Notes: generated by a model not told the origin, from the letters alone. Positions 1 through 8,022 are shown, numbered from the stretch's first letter. The stretch is 21,193 nt of DNA from an uncultured Clostridia bacterium (GCA_910589115.1 CAJUSB010000050.1:1723-22915), one strand, 5' to 3'. A program made the numbers and translations.

Positions 1-605
1 CTGGCCCTGCCGGTGCTGCGGGCGCTGCCGGTGCCGTTGGCCCCACCGGCCCGACCGGCCCTGCCGGTGCGGCGGGCGCTGCGGGTGCCGAAGGCCCCAC
101 CGGTCCGACTGGCCCTGCCGGTGCTGCGGGCGCTGCTGGTGCCGCTGGTCCAACTGGCCCGACTGGCCCCACAGGCCCTGCGGCTGGGTTATCATCCTAC
201 GGCGGTGTTTACAGCACGGCGCCGGATAGCCTGATTTTGGTTGCTAACATCCCCAATGTCCTCCCGATGGCTACGAATATGCCATCAGCAGATGTAACGT
301 ATACACCGGCCAATTCAATCACCGTCACCACGGCCGGAACCTACGAAATCAATTATTTCACAGATCTTTCCGCAGCGGTAGGTCTTGCTGTTACCATATC
401 AGTTCGTCAGAACGGTACAGCCATTCCATCGGCAACCTCAACCCAGACCCTGGTTGCCGGAATCAGAACGCCAATCAGCGGAAACACGATGGTAACGCTT
501 CCCGCCGGCGCGGTATTGGATATGGTTGTCTCAGCGCCGCTTGCAACAACGATAACGCTTGGCAGCGGGTTAAATGCTTCACTGACCGTGAAAAAACTGA
601 ACTAA
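1..605 (+). CDS. Collagen-like repeat protein, 3' part (5' end outside window)
   Basis: The open frame enters from the left edge (first full codon at base 3) and stops at 603-605. Residues 1 to about 60 are Gly-X-Y triplets (GPTGPT, GPAGAA). A globular C-terminal domain of about 140 residues follows, starting near LSSYGGVYS and ending SLTVKKLN; it is rich in Thr, Val and Ala, as expected of the beta-sandwich (BclA C-terminal/TNF-like) domain found on bacterial collagen-like proteins. Such proteins trimerise through this domain and sit on the spore exosporium or cell surface. A start at TTG 237 would discard the collagen tract and is not credible, because the Gly-X-Y frame is continuous with the domain. 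A strong terminator follows 25 bases after the stop. Repeat class and domain layout are clear; the spore-surface location is inference. Confidence 0.85.
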   Translation, partial: GPAGAAGAAGAVGPTGPTGPAGAAGAAGAEGPTGPTGPAGAAGAAGAAGPTGPTGPTGPAAGLSSYGGVYSTAPDSLILVANIPNVLPMATNMPSADVTYTPANSITVTTAGTYEINYFTDLSAAVGLAVTISVRQNGTAIPSATSTQTLVAGIRTPISGNTMVTLPAGAVLDMVVSAPLATTITLGSGLNASLTVKKLN

Positions 606-629
606 ATCCACACGCTGCGAAAAAAACAT

Positions 630-659
630 GGGCCGCCCCAATGGGGGGCGGCCCTCTTT
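630..659 (+). terminator. Rho-independent terminator of the collagen-like gene
   Basis: A perfect 10-bp stem (GGGCCGCCCC at 630-639 with GGGGCGGCCC at 645-654) encloses a 5-base loop and is followed by TCTTTC. It lies 25 bases after the collagen-like stop codon. The T tract is short, so some read-through into the glycosyltransferase is possible. Confidence 0.8.
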
Positions 660-708
660 CACGAACAGGCTTCGATGTAATTTGCAGATAAAAACAGGGG
701 GACATTCT

Positions 709-1839
709 ATGAACCACTACCGCATATGCGTATATGCAATCAGCAAGAACGAGGAGCATTTTGCAAAAACATGGATGGAATCCATGTCGGAGGCAGATCT
801 GGTAATTGTCCTGGATACGGGCTCGACGGACGGCACAGTCGAACAGCTGCGGGCGTGCGGGGCTGAAGTCCACACGGCGCACATAGAACCATGGCGGTTT
901 GACACAGCGCGGAACCGCTCGCTGTCATTGGTTCCCGAGGACGTAGATATCTGCGTATGTACAGACCTTGACGAACGTTTCCAGCCGGGCTGGCGTGCGA
1001 AGCTGGAGGCTGCCTGGGAAGCGGATGTCAGCTTAGCATCCTACCGTTACACTTGGAATTTCAATTCGGATGGCAGCGAAGGGTGTGTATTCTGGATTGA
1101 AAAGGTGCACGCGCGACACGGTTTTGAATGGGTTCACCCGGTGCATGAAGTTCTCCAATGGGTAGGAACGCAGCCGCAGGGGCGTACTGTTTCAGTTGAT
1201 GGGATGCAGCTTAACCACCATGCTGATCCGGTAAAATCGCGGGCACAATATTTGCCGCTGCTTGAGCTTTCGGTAGAGGAATCGCCGCTTGACGACCGTA
1301 ACATGCATTATTTAGGGCGGGAATACATGTACCGTCAGCGTTGGGACGACTGTATCCGTACACTGCTGCGGCATCTTTCGCTGCCAACGGCGCAGTGGAA
1401 GGACGAACGTGCTGCTTCCATGCGGTTTATTGCGCATTCTTTTCTGGGCAAGGGCGACCGGGCTGCTGCGAGAAACTGGTATATGCAGGCTGTTGCGGAA
1501 GCGCCGCACTTACGGGAGCCTTATCTTGACCTTGCGCGGCTATTGTATGAAGAGGAAGAATGGGACGGCGTGCTATACTTTACTGGCTGTGCACTTCGCA
1601 TCACGGAGCGGCCAAAGACTTATATCTGCGAAGCGGCGAGCTGGGGCAGCTTACCGCATGACTTACGGACAATCGCCTTTCATCGCACAGGGCGGCTGGC
1701 CCAAGCCTTGGAAGAGGCACGGCAGGCGCTTGCGCTCGCGCCGGAGGACGACCGTTTACGCAGCAATGCGGCACTTTTGGAGCGGCTCCAAGCTGCGGGC
1801 TCCACCACGCCGAAGGATCGGCAGACTTCCCGTTTGTAA
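709..1839 (+). CDS. GT2-family glycosyltransferase with C-terminal TPR-like region
   Basis: A protein of 376 residues. The N-terminal half has a GT-A fold signature: ISKNEEHFAKTW, then VLDTGSTDGT (residues about 35-43) and TDLDERF with the metal-binding DxD at D86/D88. The C-terminal half (about residues 200-370) is helical, with TPR-like stretches such as GDRAAARNWYMQAVAEAP and GRLAQALEEARQALALAPEDD. The ATG at 709 follows AGGGGGA at 696-702; the in-frame start at 628 lies inside the upstream terminator and is rejected. The gene sits between two collagen-like genes, where GT2-TPR enzymes often glycosylate Thr-rich collagen-like or exosporium proteins. The family is clear; the collagen acceptor is inferred from position. 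No separate promoter is obvious in the 50 bases between terminator and start. Confidence 0.85.
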   Translation: MNHYRICVYAISKNEEHFAKTWMESMSEADLVIVLDTGSTDGTVEQLRACGAEVHTAHIEPWRFDTARNRSLSLVPEDVDICVCTDLDERFQPGWRAKLEAAWEADVSLASYRYTWNFNSDGSEGCVFWIEKVHARHGFEWVHPVHEVLQWVGTQPQGRTVSVDGMQLNHHADPVKSRAQYLPLLELSVEESPLDDRNMHYLGREYMYRQRWDDCIRTLLRHLSLPTAQWKDERAASMRFIAHSFLGKGDRAAARNWYMQAVAEAPHLREPYLDLARLLYEEEEWDGVLYFTGCALRITERPKTYICEAASWGSLPHDLRTIAFHRTGRLAQALEEARQALALAPEDDRLRSNAALLERLQAAGSTTPKDRQTSRL

Positions 1840-1859
1840 ATGCTGAGAAGCTCCTTTTG

Positions 1860-1952
1860 TTTCGCCTACGCGGCGCGCGGTCCTGCGCGGACAGCGCCAG
1901 AGGGACTTGTCCCTCTGGACTCCCATCTATCGCCTGCGGGCGGGACGGGAGA
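1860..1952 (+). repeat. Structured intergenic repeat, copy 1 (forward)
   Basis: It starts about 20 bases after the glycosyltransferase stop. Sub-blocks in order: CGCCTACGCGGCG, GGTCCTGCGCGGAC (a GTCC/GGAC hairpin), a core hairpin CCAGAGGGAC-TT-GTCCCTCTGG, then ACTCCC and CGCCTGCGGGCGGGACGGG. The same blocks recur six more times in this window. No open reading frame makes sense across it. Confidence 0.85.
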
Positions 1953-2130
1953 CCGGGGCCCGGTGCGCGTACAATGTCCGGAGTTCTGTCAGCGGGCGCC
2001 GTTTTGTACGCACAAATGATACTGTATGTTCTCGGATAAAAAGAAAGCCGAAGCGAACCCGTTTCTGTGCTCCGGCATAAGCTGTTACTGTGGCACAGCC
2101 ACACAAATATGTAATAAAGAGGAGAAAGTC

Positions 2131-2817
2131 ATGAACCGATATCTTTCTTCTGATCGGGCATGCGGACGGTGCATGGATGACTGCTGCCGCCCGCAGCTGG
2201 TACCTCCTCCGGAGGTCTGCTGCTGTGTAGGCCCGCGTGGTGCGACGGGACCGACAGGGCCGACCGGGCCGACCGGGCGTAATGGCCTGACGGGTGCAAC
2301 CGGAGCGACCGGCCCCGCGGGACCGATGGGGCCGGTTGGCCCACAGGGACCCGCTGGCCCACAGGGTCCGATAGGGCTTACCGGCGCGACGGGTGCAACC
2401 GGTGCGACGGGTGCACCCGGCCCCACTGGACCTGCCGGGCCTGCCGGAGGTCCCACTGGCCCGACCGGACCTGCTGGCCCAGCTGGCGCAACCGGAGCGA
2501 CAGGCGCGACTGGTGCAACGGGAGCCCAAGGGCCTGCGGGTCCCACTGGACCCACTGGCCCTGCTGGCCCTGTTGGTGCAACGGGCGCAACCGGTGCGAC
2601 GGGTGCAATGGGGGCACAAGGCCCGGCTGGTCCGATAGGGCCTACTGGCCCTGCCGGTGCAACGGGTGCTACTGGCGCGACAGGTGCTACCGGTGCACAA
2701 GGCCCCGCTGGCCCAACCGGCCCGATGGGTGCTATTGGCGCGACAGGCGCAACGGGCGCGCAGGGTCCCGCTGGCCCGACCGGCCCGATAGGTGCGCTAC
2801 ATTTAGTACACAACTGA
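2131..2817 (+). CDS. Collagen-like protein lacking its C-terminal globular domain (probably truncated)
   Basis: A protein of 228 residues with ATG at 2131, preceded by AAAGAGGAGA at 2117-2126. The N-terminus is Cys-rich (CGRCMDDCC, then EVCCCVGPRG, within residues 1-36) and is followed by about 185 residues of Gly-X-Y triplets dominated by GPT, GAT and GPA. The tract then breaks to GALHLVHN and stops. The collagen-like protein at the start of the window carries a globular domain of about 140 residues at this point, and this one has none. The final codons overlap the 3' end of the convergent recombinase (2803-2817). The simplest reading is a gene cut by arrival or rearrangement of the recombinase segment, leaving a collagen stalk without its trimerisation head. 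It could still be expressed, since the ribosome-binding site and frame are intact. The longer start at 2026 lacks a ribosome-binding site. Confidence 0.8.
   Translation: MNRYLSSDRACGRCMDDCCRPQLVPPPEVCCCVGPRGATGPTGPTGPTGRNGLTGATGATGPAGPMGPVGPQGPAGPQGPIGLTGATGATGATGAPGPTGPAGPAGGPTGPTGPAGPAGATGATGATGATGAQGPAGPTGPTGPAGPVGATGATGATGAMGAQGPAGPIGPTGPAGATGATGATGATGAQGPAGPTGPMGAIGATGATGAQGPAGPTGPIGALHLVHN
2792..2811. other. Candidate recombination junction (imperfect dyad at collagen/recombinase boundary)
   Basis: Exactly where the Gly-X-Y tract ends lies a 20-bp imperfect dyad, GTGCGCTACA followed by TTTAGTACAC, with 7 of 10 positions paired (plus one G-T) and a central AT. Serine recombinase crossover sites have this form. 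The 10-mer CTACATTTAG (2797-2806) resembles CTACCTATAG at 4209-4218 (8 of 10) in the same orientation, on the other side of the recombinase gene. The match is short enough to arise by chance. Confidence 0.3.
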
Positions 2818-4191
2818 TCCGAAGAAAACCGAGATTGAATTTTGTGCATCTATATGGATTTCCTGAATGATGCTGCGCCATAAGCAGCGGCGGTCCTCCC
2901 GGCGGATAGATGCATATATAGATCTGAAATCCTTAGTTAGGAAATTTTTCAGTTCTGTGAAATTCTCTGTAGGCACAGACGATTCAGGCACTGCCGCCAG
3001 CTGCGCGGCATACATATCATAGTCGGCTTTATATTCCTCCATGGGAATCAGGCCGTTCACATATAAGTCCTTTAGTTTGGACAGTTTCTGTTTAATATTT
3101 GCCTTGTCTATTTTAGGCTTTTCGCGCTTTGTTAGTTTCGTCCGATAATGTATAGTATAGCGGTTAATGGTATCTTCTATATTTTTCAGCAGCCATGCTT
3201 CAATTTCCTTTTCATTGATAGCTCTTTTGTGGTTGCAGTGATGAAGATTCGCAGATTGGTTACACCGGTAAAGGAAGTATTCGTTTGCACCGGAGGCGGA
3301 ATGCCGTCCGGCCATTTTTTTCCCGCATTCCGCACAGACAATCATACCGGAGAATACATAGATTCGGTTTGTTGGTGTTTTACGAATATTGTTTTTCTGT
3401 GCGGATTGAATCCGCTGGAACAGTTCCACATCGATAAGCGGTTCACAATATTTTGGATTTCCGCGATATTCGCCTATATACAGACGGTTAGAGAGCATTT
3501 TTGCCAGGCTTTGGTGTTCTATAACAATTCCATAGGTTTGCAGCACATACCGGCGTGTTGCATGATTGTTGTGATAAAGGTCGTAATGCTTAAAAATATC
3601 GCAGGCAATCGCAGCAGTCTCCGGCGCAGGAACAACGTGTTTATCCTTCACCGTCAGACCGAGCGGAAGCGACTGCGGCCCGACAAGGGTTTCACCGCGG
3701 GCAACTTTGGAATCGAATACAAACTTAATGCGGTCGCTGTCGCGGTCAGACTCATCCTGTGCAACGGATAACCGGATATTGATATAGAGCCGGCCGTTTG
3801 TGGTAGCAGTATCATAGTGCTCCTCTGTAGTTTTCCAGTTGACGTTATGGGCTTCCAAAATTTCCTGAATTTTATAATAGTCCTTCACCGAGCGAAACCA
3901 ACGGTCGAGCTTAATGAAGAGGATCAGGTCGATCCGTCCGGCTTCTACGTCGGTCATCATGCGCATGAACTCTTTGCGGTTCTGGAATTTTTTTCGGGCG
4001 GACTTGCCTTCGTCTATGTAGTAATCGACAATAACCAGATTATGCATATTTGCATATCTGGTCAATGTCTCACGCTGTGCGTCAAGGGAATAGCCATGCA
4101 TTGCCTGTTCTTCGGTAGAAACACGGATATAAAGCGCTGCCCGCTGCGCCGCGCCAACTGCGGGCTGGTTTGGAATTTTCTTTTCTGGCAC
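2803..4191 (-). CDS. Serine recombinase (resolvase/invertase N-domain, recombinase domain, zinc ribbon)
   Basis: A protein of 462 residues. The catalytic domain has the nucleophile in YIRVSTEEQ (Ser25), with DEGKSARKKFQNRKEF and KLDRWFRS downstream. A recombinase domain follows (about 170-275: LPLGLTVKD, NRLYIGEYRG), then a zinc ribbon (C286-x2-C289 and C310-x8-C319), then a Lys-rich probable coiled coil (about 325-410) and a C-terminal tail. This is the large serine recombinase architecture, but at 462 residues it is on the short side. The start is GTG at 4191, preceded on its strand by an A3G7 Shine-Dalgarno; there is no better ATG. No excisionase, transposition partner or cargo gene accompanies it. 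It could be an integrase remnant, a stand-alone mobile element or an inversion/switch enzyme; the sequence does not settle which. Confidence 0.9.
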   Translation of the reverse strand: MPEKKIPNQPAVGAAQRAALYIRVSTEEQAMHGYSLDAQRETLTRYANMHNLVIVDYYIDEGKSARKKFQNRKEFMRMMTDVEAGRIDLILFIKLDRWFRSVKDYYKIQEILEAHNVNWKTTEEHYDTATTNGRLYINIRLSVAQDESDRDSDRIKFVFDSKVARGETLVGPQSLPLGLTVKDKHVVPAPETAAIACDIFKHYDLYHNNHATRRYVLQTYGIVIEHQSLAKMLSNRLYIGEYRGNPKYCEPLIDVELFQRIQSAQKNNIRKTPTNRIYVFSGMIVCAECGKKMAGRHSASGANEYFLYRCNQSANLHHCNHKRAINEKEIEAWLLKNIEDTINRYTIHYRTKLTKREKPKIDKANIKQKLSKLKDLYVNGLIPMEEYKADYDMYAAQLAAVPESSVPTENFTELKNFLTKDFRSIYASIRREDRRCLWRSIIQEIHIDAQNSISVFFGSVVY

Positions 4192-4202
4192 AAAAACCCC
4201 CC

Positions 4203-4231
4203 CTTTATCTACCTATAGAAGTATGATAAAG
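4203..4231. other. Imperfect dyad upstream of the recombinase (possible att site or operator)
   Basis: A 29-bp segment begins CTTTATC and ends GATAAAG (7-bp arms, centre at 4217), containing CTACCTATAG. It lies just upstream of the recombinase ribosome-binding site and could be an attachment site, an operator or neither. Confidence 0.3.
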
Positions 4232-4262
4232 CCAGGAGATTAAGAACCCCTCACCCCTTCAT

Positions 4263-4352
4263 CCGCCTACGCGGCGGGCGGTCCTGCGCGGACAGCGCCA
4301 GAGGGACTTGTCCCTCTGGACTCCCGTCTGTCGCCTGCGGGCGGGACGAGGG
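4263..4352 (+). repeat. Structured intergenic repeat, copy 2 (forward)
   Basis: Nearly identical to copy 1: CGCCTACGCGGCGGGC, GGTCCTGCGCGGAC, core CCAGAGGGAC-TT-GTCCCTCTGG, ACTCCCGTCTGT and CGCCTGCGGGCGGGACGAG. It lies between the divergent recombinase and kinase genes and is the only copy not directly 3' of a gene. Confidence 0.85.
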
Positions 4353-4580
4353 GCTGGACGTACTTACACGCGTTTATACATCAGCCTTTCCGGTTTCTTT
4401 CCCAATAAAAATTTGCAGATAGCATCAAAAAGATTGTTTATCCTTATTATAATACATTGCACACCTTATTTTATAAGAATAGCAATCCCTTTCACCTGAA
4501 AATAAAACTTTTACGCACTTGTTTTACCAATGCGCAGCACCAAATCTCCCCAATTTTTCCCAGCATTTTTGCACGAAACA

Positions 4581-4609
4581 TTGACACAAAGCAGGGTGTT
4601 TGTTATAAT
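4581..4609 (+). promoter_or_regulatory. Sigma-A-type promoter for the hybrid kinase
   Basis: TTGACA at 4581-4586 and TATAAT at 4604-4609 are both perfect consensus with a 17-bp spacer. Transcription would start near 4616, giving a leader of about 167 bases before the ATG at 4783. The stretch between repeat copy 2 and this promoter (4353-4580) is AT-rich with nothing else recognisable. Confidence 0.8.
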
Positions 4610-4723
4610 ATATTCATAAATCACCAGCCTGCTTCCCCCAAGACAACGAGTGGAGCAGCCCTGTAGCAGAAACTATAATAATCGGTTTACTTTTTTGTTA
4701 ACCATATCCCGTAAACATTTCAT

Positions 4724-4747
4724 ATGCAGACGGCGCTTTGTCTGCAT
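4724..4747 (+). other. Hairpin in the kinase leader
   Basis: ATGCAGAC at 4724-4731 pairs perfectly with GTCTGCAT at 4740-4747 around an 8-base loop, 36 bases before the start codon. There is no T tract after it, so it is not a terminator. It matches no riboswitch class I recognise and could affect translation or RNA stability. Confidence 0.4.
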
Positions 4748-4782
4748 ACTTTCGATCCATAATACGCATTGGGGGGAGTCGA

Positions 4783-7700
4783 ATGTATCATTGCCATATC
4801 ATGATTTACTGTGTCGGCTGTCAAACCGGCCTGTTCCGACCACTTGAGGCGATTGCCCCGCTTGAGGCTTTTACCCACAGCTTTTCCATAACCGATACCC
4901 CGGATATCTCCGATGCTGCACGTGCAGGGCTTATTTTGGCTGACCTGCGTGGGACCACCGACGCTGCACATACTGTTCAGCTGTTGGCAGAGGCGAAGGC
5001 GGCGTCCACCGAACTCATCCTGCTTGCAGAGCAAACCGCCGCATTTGCCGCACAGCTTCCTCTGGCAGATGACTTGTGGACGCTGCCGATGACCGATGCA
5101 GAACTCTGCTTCCGCTTCCGGCGCTGGCAGGCTCGTCAAAAACTGCGCATAGACCACTGGGAAACCAGTCAATTCCTGGATGCGGCAATTAACCACAATC
5201 CAAGCCTTATCTGGTTCAAAGACAAGGATGGCGGACATGAAAAGGTGAACGACAGCTTTTGCCAAACTGTGGGAAAAAGCAGGGAGCAGATCTGCGGCCG
5301 AGGCCATTCCTACATATGGGATGCACCCGAGGACGACTGCGCCTGTGCGGATTCAGACCGCAAGGCAATGGAAGCCGGGACGACCATGATCTCGGACGAA
5401 TGCATCCATACCCGGAAAGGGGAACGGCTGCTTTCGACCTATAAATCCCCGCTGTATGACTGGGACGGCAGCGTGATGGGCACCATTGGCGTTGCCCTTG
5501 ACATCACGCAGGAGCGCGCCTATAAATCGGCTTTGCTGGAAAAGACCCATACACTTGAGCAAGTTTTTACGACCATGGACTGCGGCATTATCTGTCACAC
5601 GGTCGATGGTTCTGCAATTCTGAATATCAACCGGGCTGCGCTCCATATCCTGGGGTACGAATCACAGGAGGAGCTGGAAGCGGATGGTTTCGATACGATT
5701 GCAGCCTCAGTTGCTGACGAGGACAAACCCTTGCTGCGCAGGTGCATCCAAATGCTGCACCACGCGAACGATTCCGCCACTATGGAATACCGTGTCTGCC
5801 ATAAAAACGGCGATGTCCTGCATGTATTCGGTAATATTAAGCTGGTTGAGGAGGACGGACGTTGGTATTATCAGCGCTTCCTGCTGGACTGCACCGCCCA
5901 GAAGCTCCGCGATCAGGCGGTTCATTCCAAAATGAACCAGCGCATCAAATATCAGGAGCAGCTTTTTAATATTTTCTCCAGTTATCTGGCGATCAATACA
6001 GACGATGTATATCTGATGATGAACGCAGATGCTACGCATGTAGAATATGTCAGCCCGAATGTTGAACGTGTTCTTGGCATCCTGCCGGATGCGCTTGAGA
6101 AGGATCTTTGTACCGCCGGGCGCTGCCTCTCCGGCACGCCTGTCACGTTGGAAGAGCTGCGCCGCATGTCCCCCGGCCAATCCATGGAGCCGCGCGAAAC
6201 CGAACGCATCAACCGCCAAACCGGCGAACACAAATGGTTTCGCGAAACGGTATACTGTGTCGCCCTGCAAAATGAAAAGAAAATTATTGCTTACATTTCT
6301 GACCGTACCCAGGAGCGTCAGGCGCATGACGACCTGTTAGAGGCGCTCAGCATGGCTCAGGTCGCAAACAGGGCAAAGAGCGCTTTTCTCAGCAGTGTCA
6401 GCCACGATATCCGCACGCCGATGAACTCTATTATGGGCTTTATCACGCTGCTGCGCGAGGAGGCGAATAATCCGGAGCGTGTGCTGGAATATACGCAGCG
6501 TATCGACTCTGCCAGCCAGCATTTGCTTGGCCTCATCAATGACGTGCTTGATATGAATAAAATCGAAAGCGGAACTGCGACCCTCAATCTTGCAGGATTC
6601 AGGCTGGCAGATATGATTGATGAAATCAACACGATCATCCGCCCGCAGGCGCGTACAAAAGGACAGCGTTTTGATATCCACACGTTTTCGCTAACGTCCG
6701 AATATCTGATTGGCGACCGTCTCCGCATCAACCAGATTCTGATCAATATTCTGTCGAACGCTGTAAAATATACCCAGCGGGGCGGGACGATCACGATGAC
6801 CGTCACCGAGCTGCCGCAGGTGGTAAAAAACTATAGCCGTATCCGGTTTATCATATCAGACAACGGACAGGGGATGAGCGAAAACTATCAAAAGGTGATT
6901 TTTACACCATTTACCCGCGAGCAGGACACGGGGGCCAGCCAGATACAGGGCACGGGGCTTGGCATGTCCATCACGAAAAGCCTGGTGGAGCTTATGAACG
7001 GCACGATCCAGCTGGAAAGTGCACTGGGGCATGGCAGCACTTTCACCGTCGAGCTTGAGCTGCGCATCCAGGAGCAGGCGATCGACCCCAAGTTCTGGGA
7101 TCGTCATAACATCCACCGAATGATTGTGGTTGATGATGACCCGGACGCTTGTCAGTCGATTGTGCACTCCATGTCTGGTACTGGCGTTCTGGTTGATTCT
7201 GCGACGGACGGCGCTACAGCAGCCGATATGGTCTGCCGCAGTGAGACAAATGGGCAGCCCTATGATCTTGTTTTGCTTGACTGGAAAATGCCAGGGATGA
7301 ACGGCGCAGAAACCGCCCGGCTGATTCGTTTGAAGCATTCCTCCCGGTTGCCGATCATGGTTTTCACCGCATATGATTGGGATGATATCAAGGAATCAGC
7401 AAGCGAAGTAGGCATCCGCTATTTCCTGCCGAAGCCCTTTTTCATGAGCAATTTCAGGGAGGCGATCCGTCGTCTGACAGGCCCCAAGCCGCAGGCCGCA
7501 GCGGCTGCAAACACAGCGGTACAGGGCCGGCGCATCCTTGTTGTTGATGATATTGAGGTCAACCGCATTATCCTTGAAAAAATACTAGGGACACGCGGCG
7601 CGATCTGTGACATGGCCGAAAACGGCAAGCAAGCGCTGGATATATTTGAAGCCTCCTCACCCGGCACATATGATATTATTATGATGGATATTCAGATGCC

Positions 7701-7914
7701 GGTCATGGATGGTTACACTGCTGCGAGGGCCATCCGTGCGAGCAAGCACCCCTCCGCGAAGGCAGTTGCAGTGATTGCCATGACTGCGAATGCCTTTGTG
7801 GACGATGTGCGCGAAGCCCTGACCGCCGGGATGGACGCCCACATTGCAAAGCCAATCGTTATGGACAAAATGATGGATACCATCCAGCAGGTACTCACCG
7901 CAAAGGGTAACTGA
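4783..7914 (+). CDS. Hybrid sensor histidine kinase (PAS repeats, HisKA, HATPase, two receivers)
   Basis: A protein of 1043 residues with no transmembrane segment or signal peptide, so a cytosolic sensor. Residues 1 to about 125 resemble a receiver without phosphorylation residues. Two or three PAS-like regions follow (about 130-250, 255-375 and 400-510; for example NPSLIWFKDKDGG and VALDITQE). The HisKA H-box is SHDIRTPMNS (His541). The ATPase has the N-box NILSNAVKYTQ, G1 DNGQGM (D693) and G2 GTGLGM (G723). Receiver 1 has VVDDDPD and LLDWKMP (D833) with a KPF lysine motif; receiver 2 has VVDDIEVN and MMDIQMP (D969) with KPI. No HPt domain is present; the free HPt protein encoded at 9528-9884 can supply it. 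The ATG at 4783 has GGGGGGAG 4 bases upstream; the in-frame TTG at 4738 lies in the leader hairpin and has no ribosome-binding site. Confidence 0.92.
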   Translation: MYHCHIMIYCVGCQTGLFRPLEAIAPLEAFTHSFSITDTPDISDAARAGLILADLRGTTDAAHTVQLLAEAKAASTELILLAEQTAAFAAQLPLADDLWTLPMTDAELCFRFRRWQARQKLRIDHWETSQFLDAAINHNPSLIWFKDKDGGHEKVNDSFCQTVGKSREQICGRGHSYIWDAPEDDCACADSDRKAMEAGTTMISDECIHTRKGERLLSTYKSPLYDWDGSVMGTIGVALDITQERAYKSALLEKTHTLEQVFTTMDCGIICHTVDGSAILNINRAALHILGYESQEELEADGFDTIAASVADEDKPLLRRCIQMLHHANDSATMEYRVCHKNGDVLHVFGNIKLVEEDGRWYYQRFLLDCTAQKLRDQAVHSKMNQRIKYQEQLFNIFSSYLAINTDDVYLMMNADATHVEYVSPNVERVLGILPDALEKDLCTAGRCLSGTPVTLEELRRMSPGQSMEPRETERINRQTGEHKWFRETVYCVALQNEKKIIAYISDRTQERQAHDDLLEALSMAQVANRAKSAFLSSVSHDIRTPMNSIMGFITLLREEANNPERVLEYTQRIDSASQHLLGLINDVLDMNKIESGTATLNLAGFRLADMIDEINTIIRPQARTKGQRFDIHTFSLTSEYLIGDRLRINQILINILSNAVKYTQRGGTITMTVTELPQVVKNYSRIRFIISDNGQGMSENYQKVIFTPFTREQDTGASQIQGTGLGMSITKSLVELMNGTIQLESALGHGSTFTVELELRIQEQAIDPKFWDRHNIHRMIVVDDDPDACQSIVHSMSGTGVLVDSATDGATAADMVCRSETNGQPYDLVLLDWKMPGMNGAETARLIRLKHSSRLPIMVFTAYDWDDIKESASEVGIRYFLPKPFFMSNFREAIRRLTGPKPQAAAAANTAVQGRRILVVDDIEVNRIILEKILGTRGAICDMAENGKQALDIFEASSPGTYDIIMMDIQMPVMDGYTAARAIRASKHPSAKAVAVIAMTANAFVDDVREALTAGMDAHIAKPIVMDKMMDTIQQVLTAKGN

Positions 7915-7929
7915 GAAATCCCTGTTTTA

Positions 7930-8022
7930 TCCGCCTGCGCGGCGGGCGGTCCTACGCGGACAGCGCCAGAGGGACGTGTCCCTCTGGACTCCCGTCCTTC
8001 GCCTGCGGGCGGGACGGGGGCC
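7930..8022 (+). repeat. Structured intergenic repeat, copy 3 (forward)
   Basis: It starts about 15 bases after the kinase stop codon. Blocks: CGCCTGCGCGGCGGGC, GGTCCTACGCGGAC, core CCAGAGGGAC-GT-GTCCCTCTGG, ACTCCCGTCCTT and CGCCTGCGGGCGGGACGGGG. Differences from copies 1 and 2 fall in hairpin loops or in the spacer, so all stems are preserved. Confidence 0.85.

Noticed and set aside
13..234. Leu/Pro/Ala-rich frame at the left edge
   Set aside because: An out-of-frame reading of the Gly-X-Y repeat; the correct frame runs continuously into the globular domain.
1601..2104. Minus-strand frames crossing repeat copy 1, and similar ones over copies 4, 6 and 7
   Set aside because: These recurring peptides (for example SLWTPFHRLRAGR) are translations of the non-coding repeat and recur only because the repeat does.
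2219..2800. Regular short repeats that could suggest a CRISPR array or minisatellite
   Set aside because: The periodicity is codon-based (9 bp and multiples), encodes Gly-X-Y triplets in frame, and has no spacer structure.
2085..2849. Long open frame of Pro-Ala-Val triplets on the minus strand opposite the collagen-like gene
   Set aside because: It is the mirror of the Gly-X-Y codon pattern; it has no ribosome-binding site, and the plus-strand frame has a clear start and family identity.
3148..4218. Two plus-strand open frames opposite the recombinase
   Set aside because: Antisense shadows with no recognisable domains; the minus-strand recombinase has catalytic and zinc motifs throughout.
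4353..4666. Small open frames in the AT-rich leader region
   Set aside because: They overlap a consensus promoter and have neither ribosome-binding sites nor recognisable composition.
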